Origin: Buddleja alternifolia
Taxonomy: Eukaryota; Streptophyta; Magnoliopsida; Lamiales; Scrophulariaceae
Assembly (NCBI GenBank): GCA_019426215.1
Contig: CM033396.1
Span: 27,295,101-27,359,100, forward strand
Reading direction: 5' to 3'
DNA length: 64,000 nucleotides
In this document: in pieces, positions 23,900-36,239 of the stretch
Layout: the number at the start of each line of letters is the position of its first letter
How positions within the stretch are numbered: the first letter of the stretch is position 1
Translations under genes and position numbers: made by a program
The notes under the pieces: model-generated
What the model saw: only the letters and a program-made list of their open reading frames with translations
Told to the model about the DNA's origin: nothing
Databases searched by the model: none

Positions 23900-25824
23900 A
23901 CATATTCTAACTTAGGTAAAACCTCGTAAATTACCATATTGATTTTTTTAATACAAGTCCAAATGGATATTTTAAATATCTAATTCGATAAATCTTGATT
24001 GATAGTCATAATCTTGAGTCATAAAAATTCTATTTAGTTTCATAAAAAGGGGAAAACCACAACTTGTGACAGCCTCAATTTGAACACAGGATTCTTCACA
24101 TAAAGTAGGAGATGAATACCACTAGACCAACAATTCTTCGTATTTACCATATTGATTTTGATTGCATTTTTTTAATCTGTGTTTAGTTTCTAACAATAAA
24201 AAAGAAGTCCTGATGTTTTGCATTCGTCTCTTTTGACTTTATGGATTACAAGAAGGTTACAGTGTGGTTTTGTTGTGTGATCTAAATAACCCATTCTTCT
24301 TGGCTTTTTTCTTTTCAATAATTAATAACTCCACCTACTTGAAAATGTTCATTCAGTCAGCTGATTTATAAAATCTTTCGTCTGCTCGATTGATTTCTTA
24401 GGCTTTGTTTGTTTATGCCTCAAATTTTGAAATTTTTTCGGAAAATGTATATTACGGGTATTCGTGTGAATTTAATGCGATGTGTTAAATGTGTTTGTCT
24501 ATGCTTTAAGATATGATTGAAATTTGTAAAAAATCAATAATAATTAGTTGATGGATGATGTGTTAAAGGATTGTAAATTATGAAAGAGGAAGAGAAAATA
24601 CTATAAATTAAATGAATATTAATGGATGATTGTGTGAAATGATTGATGTATTGATTCATAGGTAATTTATATTGGAGAATGAAAAAAAGAAGTATATTTA
24701 GTTAAAAATAATTTGTAGCGTGGATTTCTAAAATTTTGTGATCTACAATCTATCTATTATCTATTATATTTGAAGGGGGTCCTTTGATCAATTGTGTTAA
24801 TTTTGACCAAATTCTAATTTTCTAGAATTTTGAATTATTTTATTCTTATGAAATTGTCTTATTGGTTTATTTGCATTTAAGATTTGCCAACTAATATTGT
24901 AAGATTTTAGAGTATGACTTTTTGATATAACCCTCCACGGTTACATGTGGATATTGTCAATTTTGAATTAGTAATAGTAATTACATCTTGCATGAGAAAT
25001 ATAAGCCTTCTGATCGATTGCCACTAATTAAGCCTTAAAATTTCATCCTTTCATGTTCTTAGTGAAGATTTCACAAAGTTCTATATACATTAAAAAAATG
25101 TTTCCATCTAAATTGAATTCTACTTATTCCAATGAACTCCCATTAGTTGGATAATTGACTCTATTAATTGGTGACATTAATCACCTCAAGTAAAGCAATT
25201 TTCAAAATGGGTTTTTGAAATATTTCTGGGCTGGAGATAAAACTTTTTTATTGACATTGCACCAAGGTAAATATTTTCATTAGTTTTGAATAGCACTCTT
25301 GAGTTAAAGAGAGTTCTTATATATTTCTTCTCAACTCTGTTGCTAATTCATTATTATACTAAAAGGAGAAATGCAAGTTTTTTTGGTTAAAGGATGGACG
25401 CATATAGATCCGGGCTGGAGAAATGCAAGAATAATTTGAAAAACCTATCTTAGGTAAATGTCCATATTCTTTCCTGCCTTAAATTAGTGTTCTATGTTTG
25501 TACATATATATATGAATGTGTAATTGTATAACGTTTTGGATTAATTATATAATTATTTTCATATTATAGAATACAAACTATATAGCCTTAGTGGTTGAGT
25601 TTAATCTGCTAAAATATGTCTACTGATTGTATAACTTCCATTTCATTATATTCAAGACCATCAAAATCATCATCGTGTCACGACGGTAATCATTTTTTTT
25701 TTTATTATTATTAGAATGACATATTTATACTTTCTATTAAAATGCAGTAGATTTTCATTATAATAGTATTTATAAATGTGGGTCAAAAATATAATTATAG
25801 ATTAATCAGTACTTAAGCTAAATA

Positions 25825-26005
25825 TTTATGATTTATATTAATTTGGTTATTTTGTAGAGTTTCATGAACACTTGCAATATTGCTATAATTCTCTAATGTT
25901 TATCATCAATCTTTCAAATATTTGTGATTTATGTGTTTATTTTGTAGAGTTTCATTAACACTTGCATTACTATAATTCTCTAATGTTTATCATCAATCTT
26001 CCAAT
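25825..26005. repeat. 90-bp tandem duplication
   Basis: TTATTTTGTAGAGTTTCAT followed by ACACTTGCA and CTCTAATGTTTATCATCAAT occurs at 25847 and again at 25937, with a few differences and one short deletion. Non-coding. Confidence 0.75.
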
Positions 26006-26263
26006 CTAATGTCCCGTGTTCGGTATCCCCGAGAATTTTTCTACCAATTATGATTTTTACAAATTATGTTATTTGGTTTAGTGATTGTTTGTTTTCCACT
26101 CATCATATGTTTATTTAGTTAAAATATAAGAACGAAGTCCAATTAGAAAACTTAAAAAGTACATGATTAAATGTTCATTTTCGGAACACCTCATATAAGA
26201 TCATTTTATAAGTATGGTTTCTTATTTACTGGTTTTTCACTTCTTAATAAGAAGTTTTTTCCA

Positions 26264-26745
26264 AAATATTTCTCTTGGAAAAAATAATTCCCAAACTATT
26301 GCTATTTGAAAACTATTTCCCATGCTATTACTCTTTATGCCACATGTATTGCCATATGTCACAAATGATTTAATTGATATTCTTTTATCTTTTTTCATAC
26401 TTTAATTGCCTACATGGATTTATTAATTTTTTCTAACTCATTTTCTATTTTATATATTGGAACAAGCACGAACATATTTAGGATTGTTGAAAAACTTGAA
26501 ATGAATGTTTGTACAAATAGAAACCAAATGCTACATATTTGTTGTTCTCTTACAAATATAATAGAGTTTTTGTTTTTTAAAAAATATTATTCTTAGAATA
26601 ATTAATTCTCATACTATTATTATTTAAAAATATTTCTCATATTATTATTATTGTGCCACAAGTATTGTCATGTGTACACAAACTAATTTAGTTGGTACAT
26701 ATATTTTATTTTTCTATTTTAATAGTCCACGTGAATTATTATTTT
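26264..26745. repeat. Diverged direct repeat, two ~160-bp copies
   Basis: A stretch starting near 26264 (ATTTCTC..GG, then CTATTGCTATTTGAAAA, GCCACATGTATTGCCATATG) has a clearly related second copy from about 26578 (CTATTATTATTTAAAAA, GCCACAAGTATTGTCATGTG). Both end in CTAC/CCAC..G..TT. Origin unknown. Confidence 0.55.
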
Positions 26746-26767
26746 AGTTTCCTTCTTTAATCCATAC

Positions 26768-27312
26768 TGATGTGGGTGGAATTTTACATGAATTGGGCCA
26801 AGCTAAGAGAAGTCCACCTACCAATAAGGAAAGGCTAAATTCCGTACTTAAGTGGGCTGTGGCCCAGGTGGCCAGCCCGCCTTGCTAGATCCGAGCTGAA
26901 TTATAGAAAGGATTTGACCAAGAGACAAGAACAAATCAAGATCAATTAGGAGGAACACATGGCCCAAGGATCAAGCTCTTACCATACTGGGCCTTCTTCA
27001 ATCAAGGCAATCTGTGTTTAATCCTTGCTGATCCACTGAGCGCACCCCCTGATTTCCAGCTACCCTGATTGGCCGTTCTTACCATAGTTAGATAAGGAAA
27101 ATAGCAAATATCATTTCAGCTGCTATAATTGAGAAAAGGCCTTCAAGATTTGTATATATACTCCCATTGAAGATGAGTAAAACAGAAACTTTTATGCTTT
27201 ACATTGTTACTCTGTCAAAATACATATAAAATATATGTATTGCCTCATATATTGTACTCAATTATCCTATATAATAATATCAATAATGTTGATGTGAATC
27301 GGACACGCATCA
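26768..27312 (+). repeat. 5' LTR of gypsy element 1
   Basis: Starts TGATGTGGG and ends CGCATCA, giving TGATG...CATCA terminal inverted repeats, directly before a primer-binding-like sequence. A TATA-like GTATATATACTCCC lies near 27150, as expected for the U3/R promoter. The 545-bp limits are inferred from one copy, since I found no second LTR in the window. Confidence 0.65.
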
Positions 27313-27332
27313 ATTGACGCCGTTTGTGGAAA
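27313..27332 (+). promoter_or_regulatory. Primer-binding site of gypsy element 1
   Basis: ATTGACGCCGTTTGTGG immediately after the LTR resembles the TTGGCGCCGTCTGTGG sequence common at this place in Tat-type elements, with a few substitutions. The matching tRNA was not determined. Confidence 0.5.
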
Positions 27333-27396
27333 ATCGAGATTCAAAGCGTGAGGTAAATTTTATTTGTTTTCTGTGAGTATTTGTTTTCGAATCTTG

Positions 27397-29091
27397 ATGG
27401 CAGGAAAAGGTATGACCGAAATGCAAGAGGCCATGAGGAACGAAGGAAAAGAAAAAATGCTACTTTGTTCGGGCAAGGATAATCATGCACCTGAGACGCG
27501 GGCTATCTTAGCTAGGCGACTGATTGATGAGATCCAAGTATTACCGATGGACAAAGCAGCCGAGGATCCAGCGGGTGAGAAAGAGACTTTTCTGCAGCCA
27601 GAAGGGTTAGCTGACCAGGGAGCTGATCAGTTAGCATCAAATCCTTCTTACCACTTAACGGTTGAGCAGTTGCGAGCAATTGCGGATGCAGCTATCGAGA
27701 AGGCCATGAAGAATTCAGGTCCCCAAGGATCTAGAAGGTACGAAAGAAATTTAATGTCACAGGTACCCGAGAGAACTCCAGTGGCACCAAGAGAAGGTGG
27801 TGCGGATGATATCGGAATCACTCCTGAAGTGATTTACGGTAAGAGAATCAGCAAGGTGGAGTTTCTAACTCAGCCCGAAGAAGAAAAAGAAGGAGAGCCT
27901 AGCAGGAAGTATCCTGCCTCGGAGGGACGCCAGACACGGCGTGCTGGATGGTTAGGAGATGATGATCAAGAAGGGTGGATCCCAACACCCAAGGCCCAAC
28001 AAGACAAAATACCAAAAGGCAATGTTCACGCTGCACTAAAGAAAAGACAAGTACCAGGGAGAGCTGACACTGCAGGTGACCCTTGTCGGTATCAGCCCGA
28101 CGACTAGAAAGAGAAAAGAAAAGATCTCAAGGACGAGGCTAGCAATTACGAGTCAGCTCGGTCCCTGCTGGACGAGCCAGATAAGCTGAACAAGCTGAAA
28201 GATAGCCAAGACAAATTTGAAGCTATGACCAGGAAAATGGAAGAGATAGAGAGGAAGATAGGATGAGGGAAACAACAAGAAGATCACGGGGTTCCTTTCA
28301 CTAGAACTATCATGTAGGAAGATCTACCTAGAGATTTTTGGATTCACTCCATCACGCCCTATGATGGTACTTCTGATCGAGAAGATCATTTGTACACTTT
28401 TAGAAATTATGCCCTGCTGCACAGGTACACAGACGCAATCAAGTGCAGAGTCTTCCTGACCACGCTGACCAAGTTAGCCCAGCTGTGGCTCAACCAGCTA
28501 GCGGAGGGATCTATCGGATCCTTCCAAGAATTTAGCAACAAGTTTCTTCACCAGTTTGTTAAGAACAAAAGCCATGAGAAGACTTCATTGACATTGTTCA
28601 ACGTTAAACAAAGAGGAGACGAGACGTTGCGCTCTTACGTGAAGCGCTTCAATGCTGCCACACTGGAAATTCCAGCTGCTAAAGTCGAGCTGAAATCCAG
28701 CGCATTCATACAAGGGTTACGTGAGGGTGACCTATTCAAGTCACTTACTAAGAAGCCTGCGAGCAATTTCGATGACTTGTTGAGCAGGGCGAAGAAATAC
28801 GTTAATATGGAAGATGCTCAATTGATGAGGCGATCTAAGCAGAGAAATGATAAGAAAGACAAAGAGATCAGAACCGGACAACGTCGGGATAATAGAGGAA
28901 GATGGAACACACTCGGACTTGTACCAGGTAGGATGCAAGATCAACTACCGTATAGGATGGCACCCAGGAAACCTAACCAACACATCATGGAGGTGGACAG
29001 CAAAGTGGTAGCATCAGCGCTAGAGGGCGCGACCCTATTGCTGTTTCCACAAAGCGTACGGGCATCCTACGGATGGTTTCAAGGATTTTGA
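27397..29091 (+). pseudogene. gag of gypsy element 1
   Basis: The frame opens with ATG at 27397 (MAGKGMTEMQ) and runs to a stop at 28105. It continues in pieces through stops near 28264 and 28315 into the conserved capsid-type gag domain at ~28320-28860 (ITPYDGTSDREDHL, ..FQEFSNKFLHQF, ..SYVKRFNAATLE, ..AFIQGLREG), ending at 29091. A basic region (RRSKQRNDKKDKE) follows the capsid domain. Gag packages the element RNA. At least three stops disable it here. Confidence 0.8.
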
Positions 29092-29402
29092 GGAAGAAAT
29101 TGAACGCCTTATCAGATCAGGCCAAATGAAGGGACCTATGGTGCATACAGTGTCGGAAGCTATTCAAGAGGTCCTACCGAAAGCTATTCAGGGAGAACTT
29201 CGGGGCGAGGAAGAGGGAACCCTAGGCATAGAGGAAGAAATAATTCGGGTCGTAGAACAGGAAGAGACGAAACAGCTAGGCGAGCTGGACCAGTAGGGAG
29301 AAGATATTTCCCCCAACAACTGAGCAGTAGATCTAACCCTCAAGCTAGCAGCCAGGTCGTTCCAACTGGAGTGGCAGCTAACGAACCCAAGAAAGGATAC
29401 AT

Positions 29403-30131
29403 ATGATATCAAGGGGAATGCCTCTCGCAATCTCAAAGAGGTGTTTACTTAGGCAAGTTAGAACCGCTGAGCAGGTACCCGAATTTTTCTTGAATCTAAG
29501 CCAGAGCCGCCCTCAAGGAGAAATTTGTTTTGGACCAGCTGATGCAAAGACCGTGTTAACCCCTCATAATGATGCTCTAGTCATTTCTGCTACCATCGCC
29601 AACTACCAGGTGTAGCGCGTCTTCATAGACGGTGGCAACTCGGTAGATATTCTATTTTACCAGGTGTACAAGCAAATGGACCTGCGAGATATCAAGCTCG
29701 AGAATACCAACACTCCTTTGTATGGATTTACTAGGGAGGTGGTCCATCCAGTCGGACAAATTACTCTGCCTATGTCTCTAGGAGAAGAGCCTAACCGAAA
29801 AACCCAGCTGATAAAATTTCTGATAGTCGATACACCCTCAGCATACAATGTGATAGTAGGGAGGCCTACCCTGATATCCTTCGAAGCAGTGATCTCTATA
29901 CCCCACATGAAAATCAAGTTTCCCACACCAGAAGGGGTAGAGGGAGGTATCAGAAGACCAGGGTATGTCCAGGAGGTACTACGTGGCATCCTTGGGGAAG
30001 GAGACAGGAGGCCAGGAGGACAAAAACAAAAAATTAACTTCAAGACAGGAAGTCAAGAAAAGAAGATGGTAGCACATGTGGAGCCCGTGGGTGAGCTCAT
30101 GAGTGTGGAAGTAATCCCGGAGGATACCTAG
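29403..30131 (+). pseudogene. Protease region of gypsy element 1
   Basis: Contains the aspartic protease core FIDGGNSVDILF (Asp codon at 29628) followed by the flap-side region and the IVGRPTL motif near 29850. The usual D-T/S-G triad reads D-G-G, which is frequent in this group. Stops at 29613 and 30129 interrupt it. The protease would cut the gag-pol precursor. Confidence 0.75.
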
Positions 30132-31754
30132 AAAATGGTGAGAATTGAGTCTCACCTAAAACGTGAATTGAAGGAAGGACTAATAAAAGTCCTACAAGAG
30201 CATGCTGACGTCTTCTCCTGGTTGGCAGATGATCTGGTGGGAATAGACCCTGCTATGATACAACATCATCTTAATGTATACCCCGATGCTCATCCGGTGA
30301 TCCAGAAAAAATGACATTTTAGGCCTGAAAAAGATGCAATTATCAAGGCCGAGCTGGAAAAATTGTTGAGAGCAAGACACATGGCGAAAATCCAATTTCC
30401 TGAATGGGTTTCCAACGCTGTGCTAGTACCAAATGGAGGTAGTAAATGGAAGATGTGCATCGATTTTGGAGACCTAAATTTGGCTTGCCCTAAAGATCAT
30501 TACCCCTTACCTAGGATAGATCAGCTGGTCGATTCAACACCTAGTTTCGAGCTGCTCAGCACGATGGACGCATAGAGTGGATATCACCAGATACCACTAG
30601 ATGAAGGAGATCAAAGAAAAGTCAGCTTCATTACTTTACCTGGCACTTATTGCTATGTGATAATGCCATTTGGGCTCAAGAATGCCGGAGCCACCTATCA
30701 ACGGCTGGTGGACATGATGTTCCGAGATCTGCTAGGAAAGAATATAAAAGTATACATAGATGACATGGTGGTGAAAAACCGTGTCACTAGCAACCATGTG
30801 GAGGATTTGCGGCAGACCTTCGAGACTTTGAGAAAGTATAGAATGAAGCTAAATCTAGCTAAGTGCGCCTTCAGAATTAAAGGCGGGAAATTTCTCGGCT
30901 ACATGGTCACAAAGAGAGGTATAGAAGTTAACCCTGAGAAGATAAAAGCCATCCAAGACATGAAAGAGCCACGAAATGTGAATGAGGTACAATAGTTGAA
31001 TGGAAGAGTCACGGCTCTAAGCCGTTTTATCTCAAAATCAGCAGAGAAAAGTCTGTCATTCTTTAAGGTGCAAAGGAAAATAGACGGCTTCAGCTGGACA
31101 GAGGACTGCAGGCGAGCCTTCAATGAGCTAAAAAAGTATCTGAGCCAGGTGCCATTACTAACCAAGCCTGTACTGGGTGAACCATTGATATTGTATATAT
31201 TGGTAGCTGAGAAGGCTGTCAGCACCATCCTGGTTAAGGAGGTGGAAAAAGTAGAGAGACAAGTGTATTATGTCATCAAGGTATTAAGTGTTACTGAAAC
31301 AAGATACTCCGAGATAGAAAAACTAGCCTTCGCCATGGTAATAACAGCTCGGAGGTTGAAACCATACTTTCTATCATACAAAATTATTGTAAAAACCAAC
31401 CAACCGTTAAAAACGGTGCTGGGGAAAGCAGGTACATCAGGAAAGCTGGTAAAATGGGCAGTAGAGCTAGGAGAATTTGAGATCGAATATGAAGCTCGCA
31501 CAACCATTAAGGCACAAGTGCTAGCTGATTTTGTTATCGAAATGACTAAGCCCAAAGAAAAAGAAGAGGAAAAAGAGAAGATATGGCTACTACATGTAGA
31601 TGGGCCAGTCACTTATGAGGGCAGTAGGGTGGGAATCCTACTGACCATCCCAGAAGGAGACCAGTTGGAGCACACGGTGAAGTTTGAGTTCAAAGCTAGC
31701 AACAACGAGGCCGAGTATGAAGCCTTCATCATTGGGTTAAAAATGGTAATATAA
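30132..31754 (+). pseudogene. Reverse transcriptase and RNase H domains of gypsy element 1
   Basis: RT motifs in order: SNAVLVPNGGSKWKMCIDF, DHYPLPRIDQLVD, MPFGLKNAGATYQRLVD and the catalytic YIDDMVVK near 30753, then FLGYMVTKRGIEVNP. The RNase H domain follows (~31060-31540), then a second, archaeal-type RNase H beginning WLLHVDGP and containing SNNEAEYEAF. Stops at 30314, 30573, 30993 and 31752 break the frame. In life these would copy RNA to DNA and degrade the RNA strand. Confidence 0.85.
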
Positions 31755-32400
31755 GGAACAACACAAAACCTGATAGTTATTTCGATTCCCAGCTGGTAAC
31801 CAAACAGATAGAGGGAACTTATGAGGCCAAGGAGTAGCGAATGGCAAAGTACCTGAAGATAGTAGAAACCCTGAAGAAGAATTTCAAAATATTTGAAGTC
31901 CAACAAATACCGCGAGCTGAGAATAGCAAGCTGGCTACCTGTCTAAACTGGGGAGCTCGATAGTAGACAGCAAGTCCAGACACATTACAATACAAACAGC
32001 TGACCGGTCCAACCTGGAGAATGCAGGAGAAGAAATACTTAATGTGACAGACGAATCTGATTGGAGGACAGCAATCATAAAATACCTCACTGATGGAACC
32101 TTATCAGCAGATCGGTACAACCGGCAAAGAATGCTCATGAAATCTGAGAGATTTGCTCTCCTAGATGGTGTCTTATATAAGAAAAGATTTGTCCAGCCCT
32201 ATTTGAAATGCATATCCGTTGAGGAGGGTAAGTATATCTTGAGAGAAATCCATGAAGGATGTTGTGGAAGTCACATTGCAGGAGGGGCCCTCGTCGGTAA
32301 AACGTTGAGAGCGGGATACTTTTGGCTTAGTCTGAGAGGAGGTTGAGCTAGTCAAGAGTTATGAACAGTGTCAGAAGCATGCCAACCTCATATTAAAACC
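31755..32400 (+). pseudogene. End of second RNase H and start of integrase, element 1
   Basis: Broken frames encode the rest of the second RNase H, a linker (DESDWRTAIIKYLTDGTL) and the integrase zinc-binding start (REIHEGCCGSHIAGG, then the GYFW motif and a CQKHA pair near 32375). The catalytic integrase core is missing: the match stops near 32400. Confidence 0.7.
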
Positions 32401-33237
32401 AGCATAGTACTTGCATTCACTTCTATTTAAGTCAGGAGCCATTCGACTACGGATCTGGCAGGACCTACGCCTAGAAGGAATAAGGATGGATGCAATACCG
32501 AAAAATAAGGTCGGATGGACGTGGCCCCGACCCGTACCTAAGAAGATATAAGGCAACTTTGGAGAAATAAGGTTGAGTGTGACTTCGATCCGCTCTTTTA
32601 GCTAGGGTGAGACCTCAGGTACATCCCGACGCCATGGTGATATAAGGTGGGAAAAGGCGCACGGAGAATAAGGAAAGATGCCGAGGTGACACCCTGGCCA
32701 GGTGAAGCCCGTGATGACTAAAAATATGAGGGACGAGATGGTTCCGGGAGTCATAAGGACAGCCAAAAGAATATGAAATGGTGATCTCATATATTTGCAT
32801 TTGTAACACTAGAAAGCATTCATCATAAAAGGCCCACCTGAAAAAATTGATTTCCCTAAGATTGCTAAAAACAGCCCGACAAACGAATACCTGAGAGGTA
32901 GCATAGGTTTCCCTAAGTTGATAAATTTTACATTATAGTTTTTATGGTGACACTTTTAGGTACAATTATAAATTTCGGTTCCTCAATAGATAATAATTTT
33001 TTCGGATACTAGACAACTCACCTACCATGCAGACAGAACATTCAAAAATTTTCGCAGGAAAACATAAGGTAATAAGTCATAAAAAAAAAGGAACGATCCA
33101 TAAGACAACATTCAAACCCCCTTTCGAAAGAAGGGGGGAGCAAAATATCCATCTGCCTATTAAGGCAGGCCAAAAGAAAGTAAATTAAAAGCATTTGTCC
33201 AGATGGCGTGCAAGCCTGAAAAATAGCAAAGAAAACC
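32401..33237. other. Non-coding stretch between pol and antisense accessory tail, element 1
   Basis: Six short ATAAGG-containing motifs occur at irregular spacing between about 32478 and 32670. The rest is AT-rich with a CCCCCTTTCGAAAGAAGGGGG inverted repeat at about 33117-33138. No coding evidence. It takes the place where the integrase core and 3' untranslated region should be. Confidence 0.4.
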
Positions 33238-33438
33238 TTACTCTATGTTAGCAGGGGGATTTCCAACCACTTCAGTGGCTTCCTCATTTTCGACAGATGG
33301 CTGATCAGCAGGATCCTCAGCAAGATTTCCAGCAGGACCTGCAGCAGGCTGATCAGCAGGGTTGGTTGTAGGTAGGATGGGCTCAACGAGAACAAGAGGG
33401 GGAACCACATTTGCTGCACCAAGAACAAAGGCATCCAA
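33238..33438 (-). pseudogene. C-terminal tail of an antisense accessory ORF, element 1
   Basis: A 66-codon minus-strand frame rich in Pro, Ala, Gly, Asp and Glu, with repeated NPADQPAAGP / EDPADQPS units, ending NPPANIE. It faces the pol genes tail-to-tail, the position of antisense accessory ORFs known in Tat-type elements. The low-complexity acidic tail resembles in style the end of the better-preserved accessory gene at 51710. No domain recognised, and its upstream part is missing. Confidence 0.45.
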
Positions 33439-33634
33439 CTACAAAATTCTTCTTTGATTCAAACTATCCATACCGGAATCTTATTAGATAATGACGATTG
33501 ACTTCTAATCTCTATCAATTTCGGAGAGTATCTTTTCTTTCATTGGCTTTAGAGACTTGAAATTGAAGAAAATTTATCCAAATCCAATAAACTCAGTTGA
33601 AAGTACTAGGATTCAATAACCTTCCAACAACGCC

Positions 33635-33643
33635 TATATAAAG
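33635..33643 (+). promoter_or_regulatory. TATA box before the PMD-like gene
   Basis: TATATAAAG in GCCTATATAAAGATC, about 460 bp before the ATG at 34097. A CT-rich stretch (CTTGACCTCTTTTTCTTC) follows at the expected start distance. It looks like a real plant core promoter. Confidence 0.5.
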
Positions 33644-33777
33644 ATCTTCACTTGACCTCTTTTTCTTCACATCCGAATACCCCCTTTTTCTTGAGTTGTG
33701 AGATTCAACAGTAGTTTTTTTTTCCTTCTTCCTCAAATCTGAATAGCAAGAAACAGAGAGATAATTCTGATTTTGAG

Positions 33778-34089
33778 GTATCCATGTTCGAGTTTGTTGA
33801 TTTTCTACCTTCCTTCCATTCTTTTAGGCTTTCATGCTAATATAGAGGAAATTATTTTTTTGCAGCGTGCATGTCCCTTGAGCTGCTGGACGAAAGAAAT
33901 AAAGAAAATTGAAGGTTGATTTGAGCTGATAAAAGGAGCAAAGAAGTGCACTGCAGCCCACTCGTACTTATTTCGTAGCTAAGAAACAGTGCATTATATT
34001 TTCTTTTTTCTCCTTTATTATTATTATCATTTTTTAATTCAACTCTTTAAGAATCTGACATATGGTATTTCCTTTTTTTTTTTTTTTAG
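33778..34089 (+). other. Probable 5'UTR intron of the PMD-like gene
   Basis: Donor TTTTGAG|GTATCC at 33778 and a long T-run ending TTTTTTTTTTAG at 34089, seven bases before the ATG. The T-rich interior supports an intron. Confidence 0.5.
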
Positions 34090-34096
34090 ATTCACC

Positions 34097-34811
34097 ATGG
34101 TTTATTTCAAAGATGCTTCCTCTTCTTTTGGGGAAGCCTATTTGGTTATTCTTGACAACGAGAATCAACCTATGGAGGAAGGCGTACATCTCCCGGTTCA
34201 TACTCCTCTTGTCGGTCGAAAGGCGAAACGATGGCCAAGTTTGATGAACTCATTGTCCATAGGGGAATGGTGTCAAGAAGTTAATTTGAGCAAAACAACT
34301 AAGGTATGGAGTTTGCGAGCTACTCACCACCAACCATCGAAGGAGCCACTCATTTTGCCAACACTGGGGCACAACATCATCGACGGTAAGGCGAAGTGGA
34401 TTGGTGACGACATCAAATTCCTTGGTGAATTCCACTACATCAAAGGCTACTGGGAGTGGACAGAGGACATCCTCAGCCGGTGCAAAGACAAGTTACTGTC
34501 CACTAGGATCTACGACGCAGTGTATGCCTCGATGTATACTTACGAACGAAACACGAACATCATGAAAAGCCTTTTTCGAGGCTTGGTGTCCCACTACAAA
34601 TACATTGCTGACCTCCATCGGCGAGTTTTTGATATCCTTGTGGGATTTATACGCCTTCTCAGGTCTTCTCATGACCGGACTCTTCTACGACGAAGTCATT
34701 CCCAATGACACGGAGCTCATTGGTGTCAACGAAAAGGGGCACATATTTCTCCATCGCTCATGTGAATACTTATTCCCGAGGAACCAACTCAGTACGAATT
34801 ACTCGTTGTGA
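34097..34811 (+). pseudogene. Plant-mobile-domain-like gene, frameshifted and truncated
   Basis: Starts MVYFKDASSSFGEAYL and encodes a region with GYWEWTEDILSRCKDKL, IYDAVYASMYTYERN and FRGLVSHYKYIAD. After a frameshift near 34610-34625 the match goes on in another frame as IGEFLISLWDLYAFSGLL, GLFYDEVIP and RSCEYLF. This order is that of the plant mobile domain (aminotransferase-like) family, found in host MAIN/MAIL genes and captured by some retrotransposons. The sequence stops near 34775, where it joins the broken RT of the minus-strand gypsy element 2, so only the N-terminal part is left. It has its own TATA box and leader intron. Confidence 0.65.
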
Positions 34812-36173
34812 TTGCTTTATAGGACGTATTCCATGTTTTATGCCAAGTTGATGAATCACAACTTTTGGATCTAAGCCTTGCATTTCCTTGTATGACCAAG
34901 CAAAAACATCTTTATACTCGATCAGGATCTTGTGGTATTGGTCTTCTTCTTCAGAACTTAGAAGAGCACTAACGAAAATAGGGCGTGGTTCATCTTTCGT
35001 ACCGAGATTTAGCTCCTTAAGTTCATCAACAGTCGCCTGTCCACCATCTTCAAGTTGTGGAGGGGCTTCTTGGATTTCATCATTTGAGGTTTCGGGGTCA
35101 GAGTCTTCATCTACTGCGGCATAATTCGAGTTGATGATGACTTCCACCTCATCTTCGTTTGGGTTGTTCTCATTTGAACGACGAGAATTGCTGATGATGC
35201 ATTGTTTTACCTTGACGGTCCCATCCATGGTGATAAGTACTAGTGATGACTTACTTCCTTGCGGCTGAGATAGAATAAGAGTTTGGTTATTATTTCTGGA
35301 CCCTGCCATGTCCGTCCAGCCAGCATGGTTCCTCTTCTTTAGTTGTTGTGTGCTACCACCTCCAAGTCGATTGAAGATAAAACTTTGGGGAATACTGCTC
35401 GCACCGAGTCTATCTTGAACATTAGGAATTCGGATACTAGAACCAAGTCTTCCAAAGACGGAAGGACGAGCAGTAGGAGTACTAAGCCGATCAAATACGG
35501 AAACACGATCATCACTAGGCTTCTTTTCCTTTCCATCACCTTCTATTGATATATGTTGCACATTGACACATTTTTCTTTCTTCGTGACACGTATTCTAAC
35601 TGGTTCGGCAAGTGCAAATCCCAAGCCAGTCTTTGGTTGATCCACTTGATACCCTTGTTTCCTCAATTTGTGTTGTGCTTTGGTGAGACCATGAATCTTT
35701 TCCCCAGTTAATTCTGGTTCCAATTTTCCAAGACCCGATGGATTGGAGAAGTCATAACCAGACTTTTTGAGGAGTTTGTAAACTTTAGGACTGAATGTTC
35801 TTTGAAGCTTTTGGCATGAAATTTTTGCAGGTGAGGAATCATTAGGAGGCGAAGAGTTTATTTTAGTAATCGGCATAATCAACCTTTGGGCCATCACTTG
35901 ATAATCATTTGATCTCGTTACCTTAGGTTGTATTTTGCTCGTGTTGCCTGGTTAAACGTGTACATCAGCTACAATTTCTTTTCCTTTGGGATTTACCTGA
36001 GGGATATGCTCCACAACCACTGATTTAGCTTGATTTCCCCCCACATGGCTGCTAGTCGAAGCCTTAAGTGGCAATGCCTCCTGCACCAAGTCAGAATCGA
36101 GATAGAGTTTGGCATCAGCGAAGTACGACTCTGCCTCGGTAAATGGCTTCACATCAGCATCCACTTTTACCAC
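34770..36173 (-). pseudogene. Protease-RT linker and RT start of gypsy element 2
   Basis: Frame pieces 36173-35952 and 35897-34770. The linker includes [14 protein letters not shown] and a G-patch-like stretch (KLLKKSGYDFSNPSGLGKL, then RKQGYQVDQPKTGLGF), then an acidic spacer. The RT start reads YKDVFAWSYKEMQGLDP.. VIHQLGIKHGIRPIKQ and stops at ELVPRE, where the RT palm should begin. Confidence 0.7.
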
Positions 36174-36239
36174 TTCCCTATTCCTTAGGTATTTGAAGCA
36201 TTGATGAAGAGTTGATGGTGCTACTCCATTCTCGTGGAG

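Larger units (their letters stand above)
23900..26767. other. AT-rich intergenic DNA with fragmentary repeats
   Basis: No gene seen. GGCTTTGTTTGTTTATGCC near 24402 resembles the left end of the MITE family in the SEC24 introns, and the following ~300 bp has similar AATGATTGATG-type sequence, but I found no right end, so it may be a truncated copy. Two duplications in this stretch are listed separately. Confidence 0.5.
26768..33438 (+). mobile_element. Ty3/gypsy element 1 (Tat-like), degraded, no 3' LTR found
   Basis: Order on the + strand: 5' LTR, primer-binding region, gag, protease, RT, RNase H, a second RNase H, the start of integrase, then ~840 bp without coding and an antisense accessory tail. 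A second RNase H after the first, with a NNEAEYEA core, is characteristic of the Tat branch of plant Ty3/gypsy elements. Many in-frame stops and a missing integrase core show it is dead. The right limit is set at the end of the accessory tail, where unrelated promoter-like sequence begins. Confidence 0.8.

Noticed and set aside
24060..24150. Sequence like a tRNA-derived fragment (ACCACTAGACCAAC)
   Set aside because: No cloverleaf could be drawn and the A and B boxes are absent. The phrase is common in degraded plant repeats.
33117..33138. CCCCCTTTCGAAAGAAGGGGG inverted repeat as a bacterial-type terminator
   Set aside because: The context is a plant retrotransposon. An intrinsic terminator has no meaning here.
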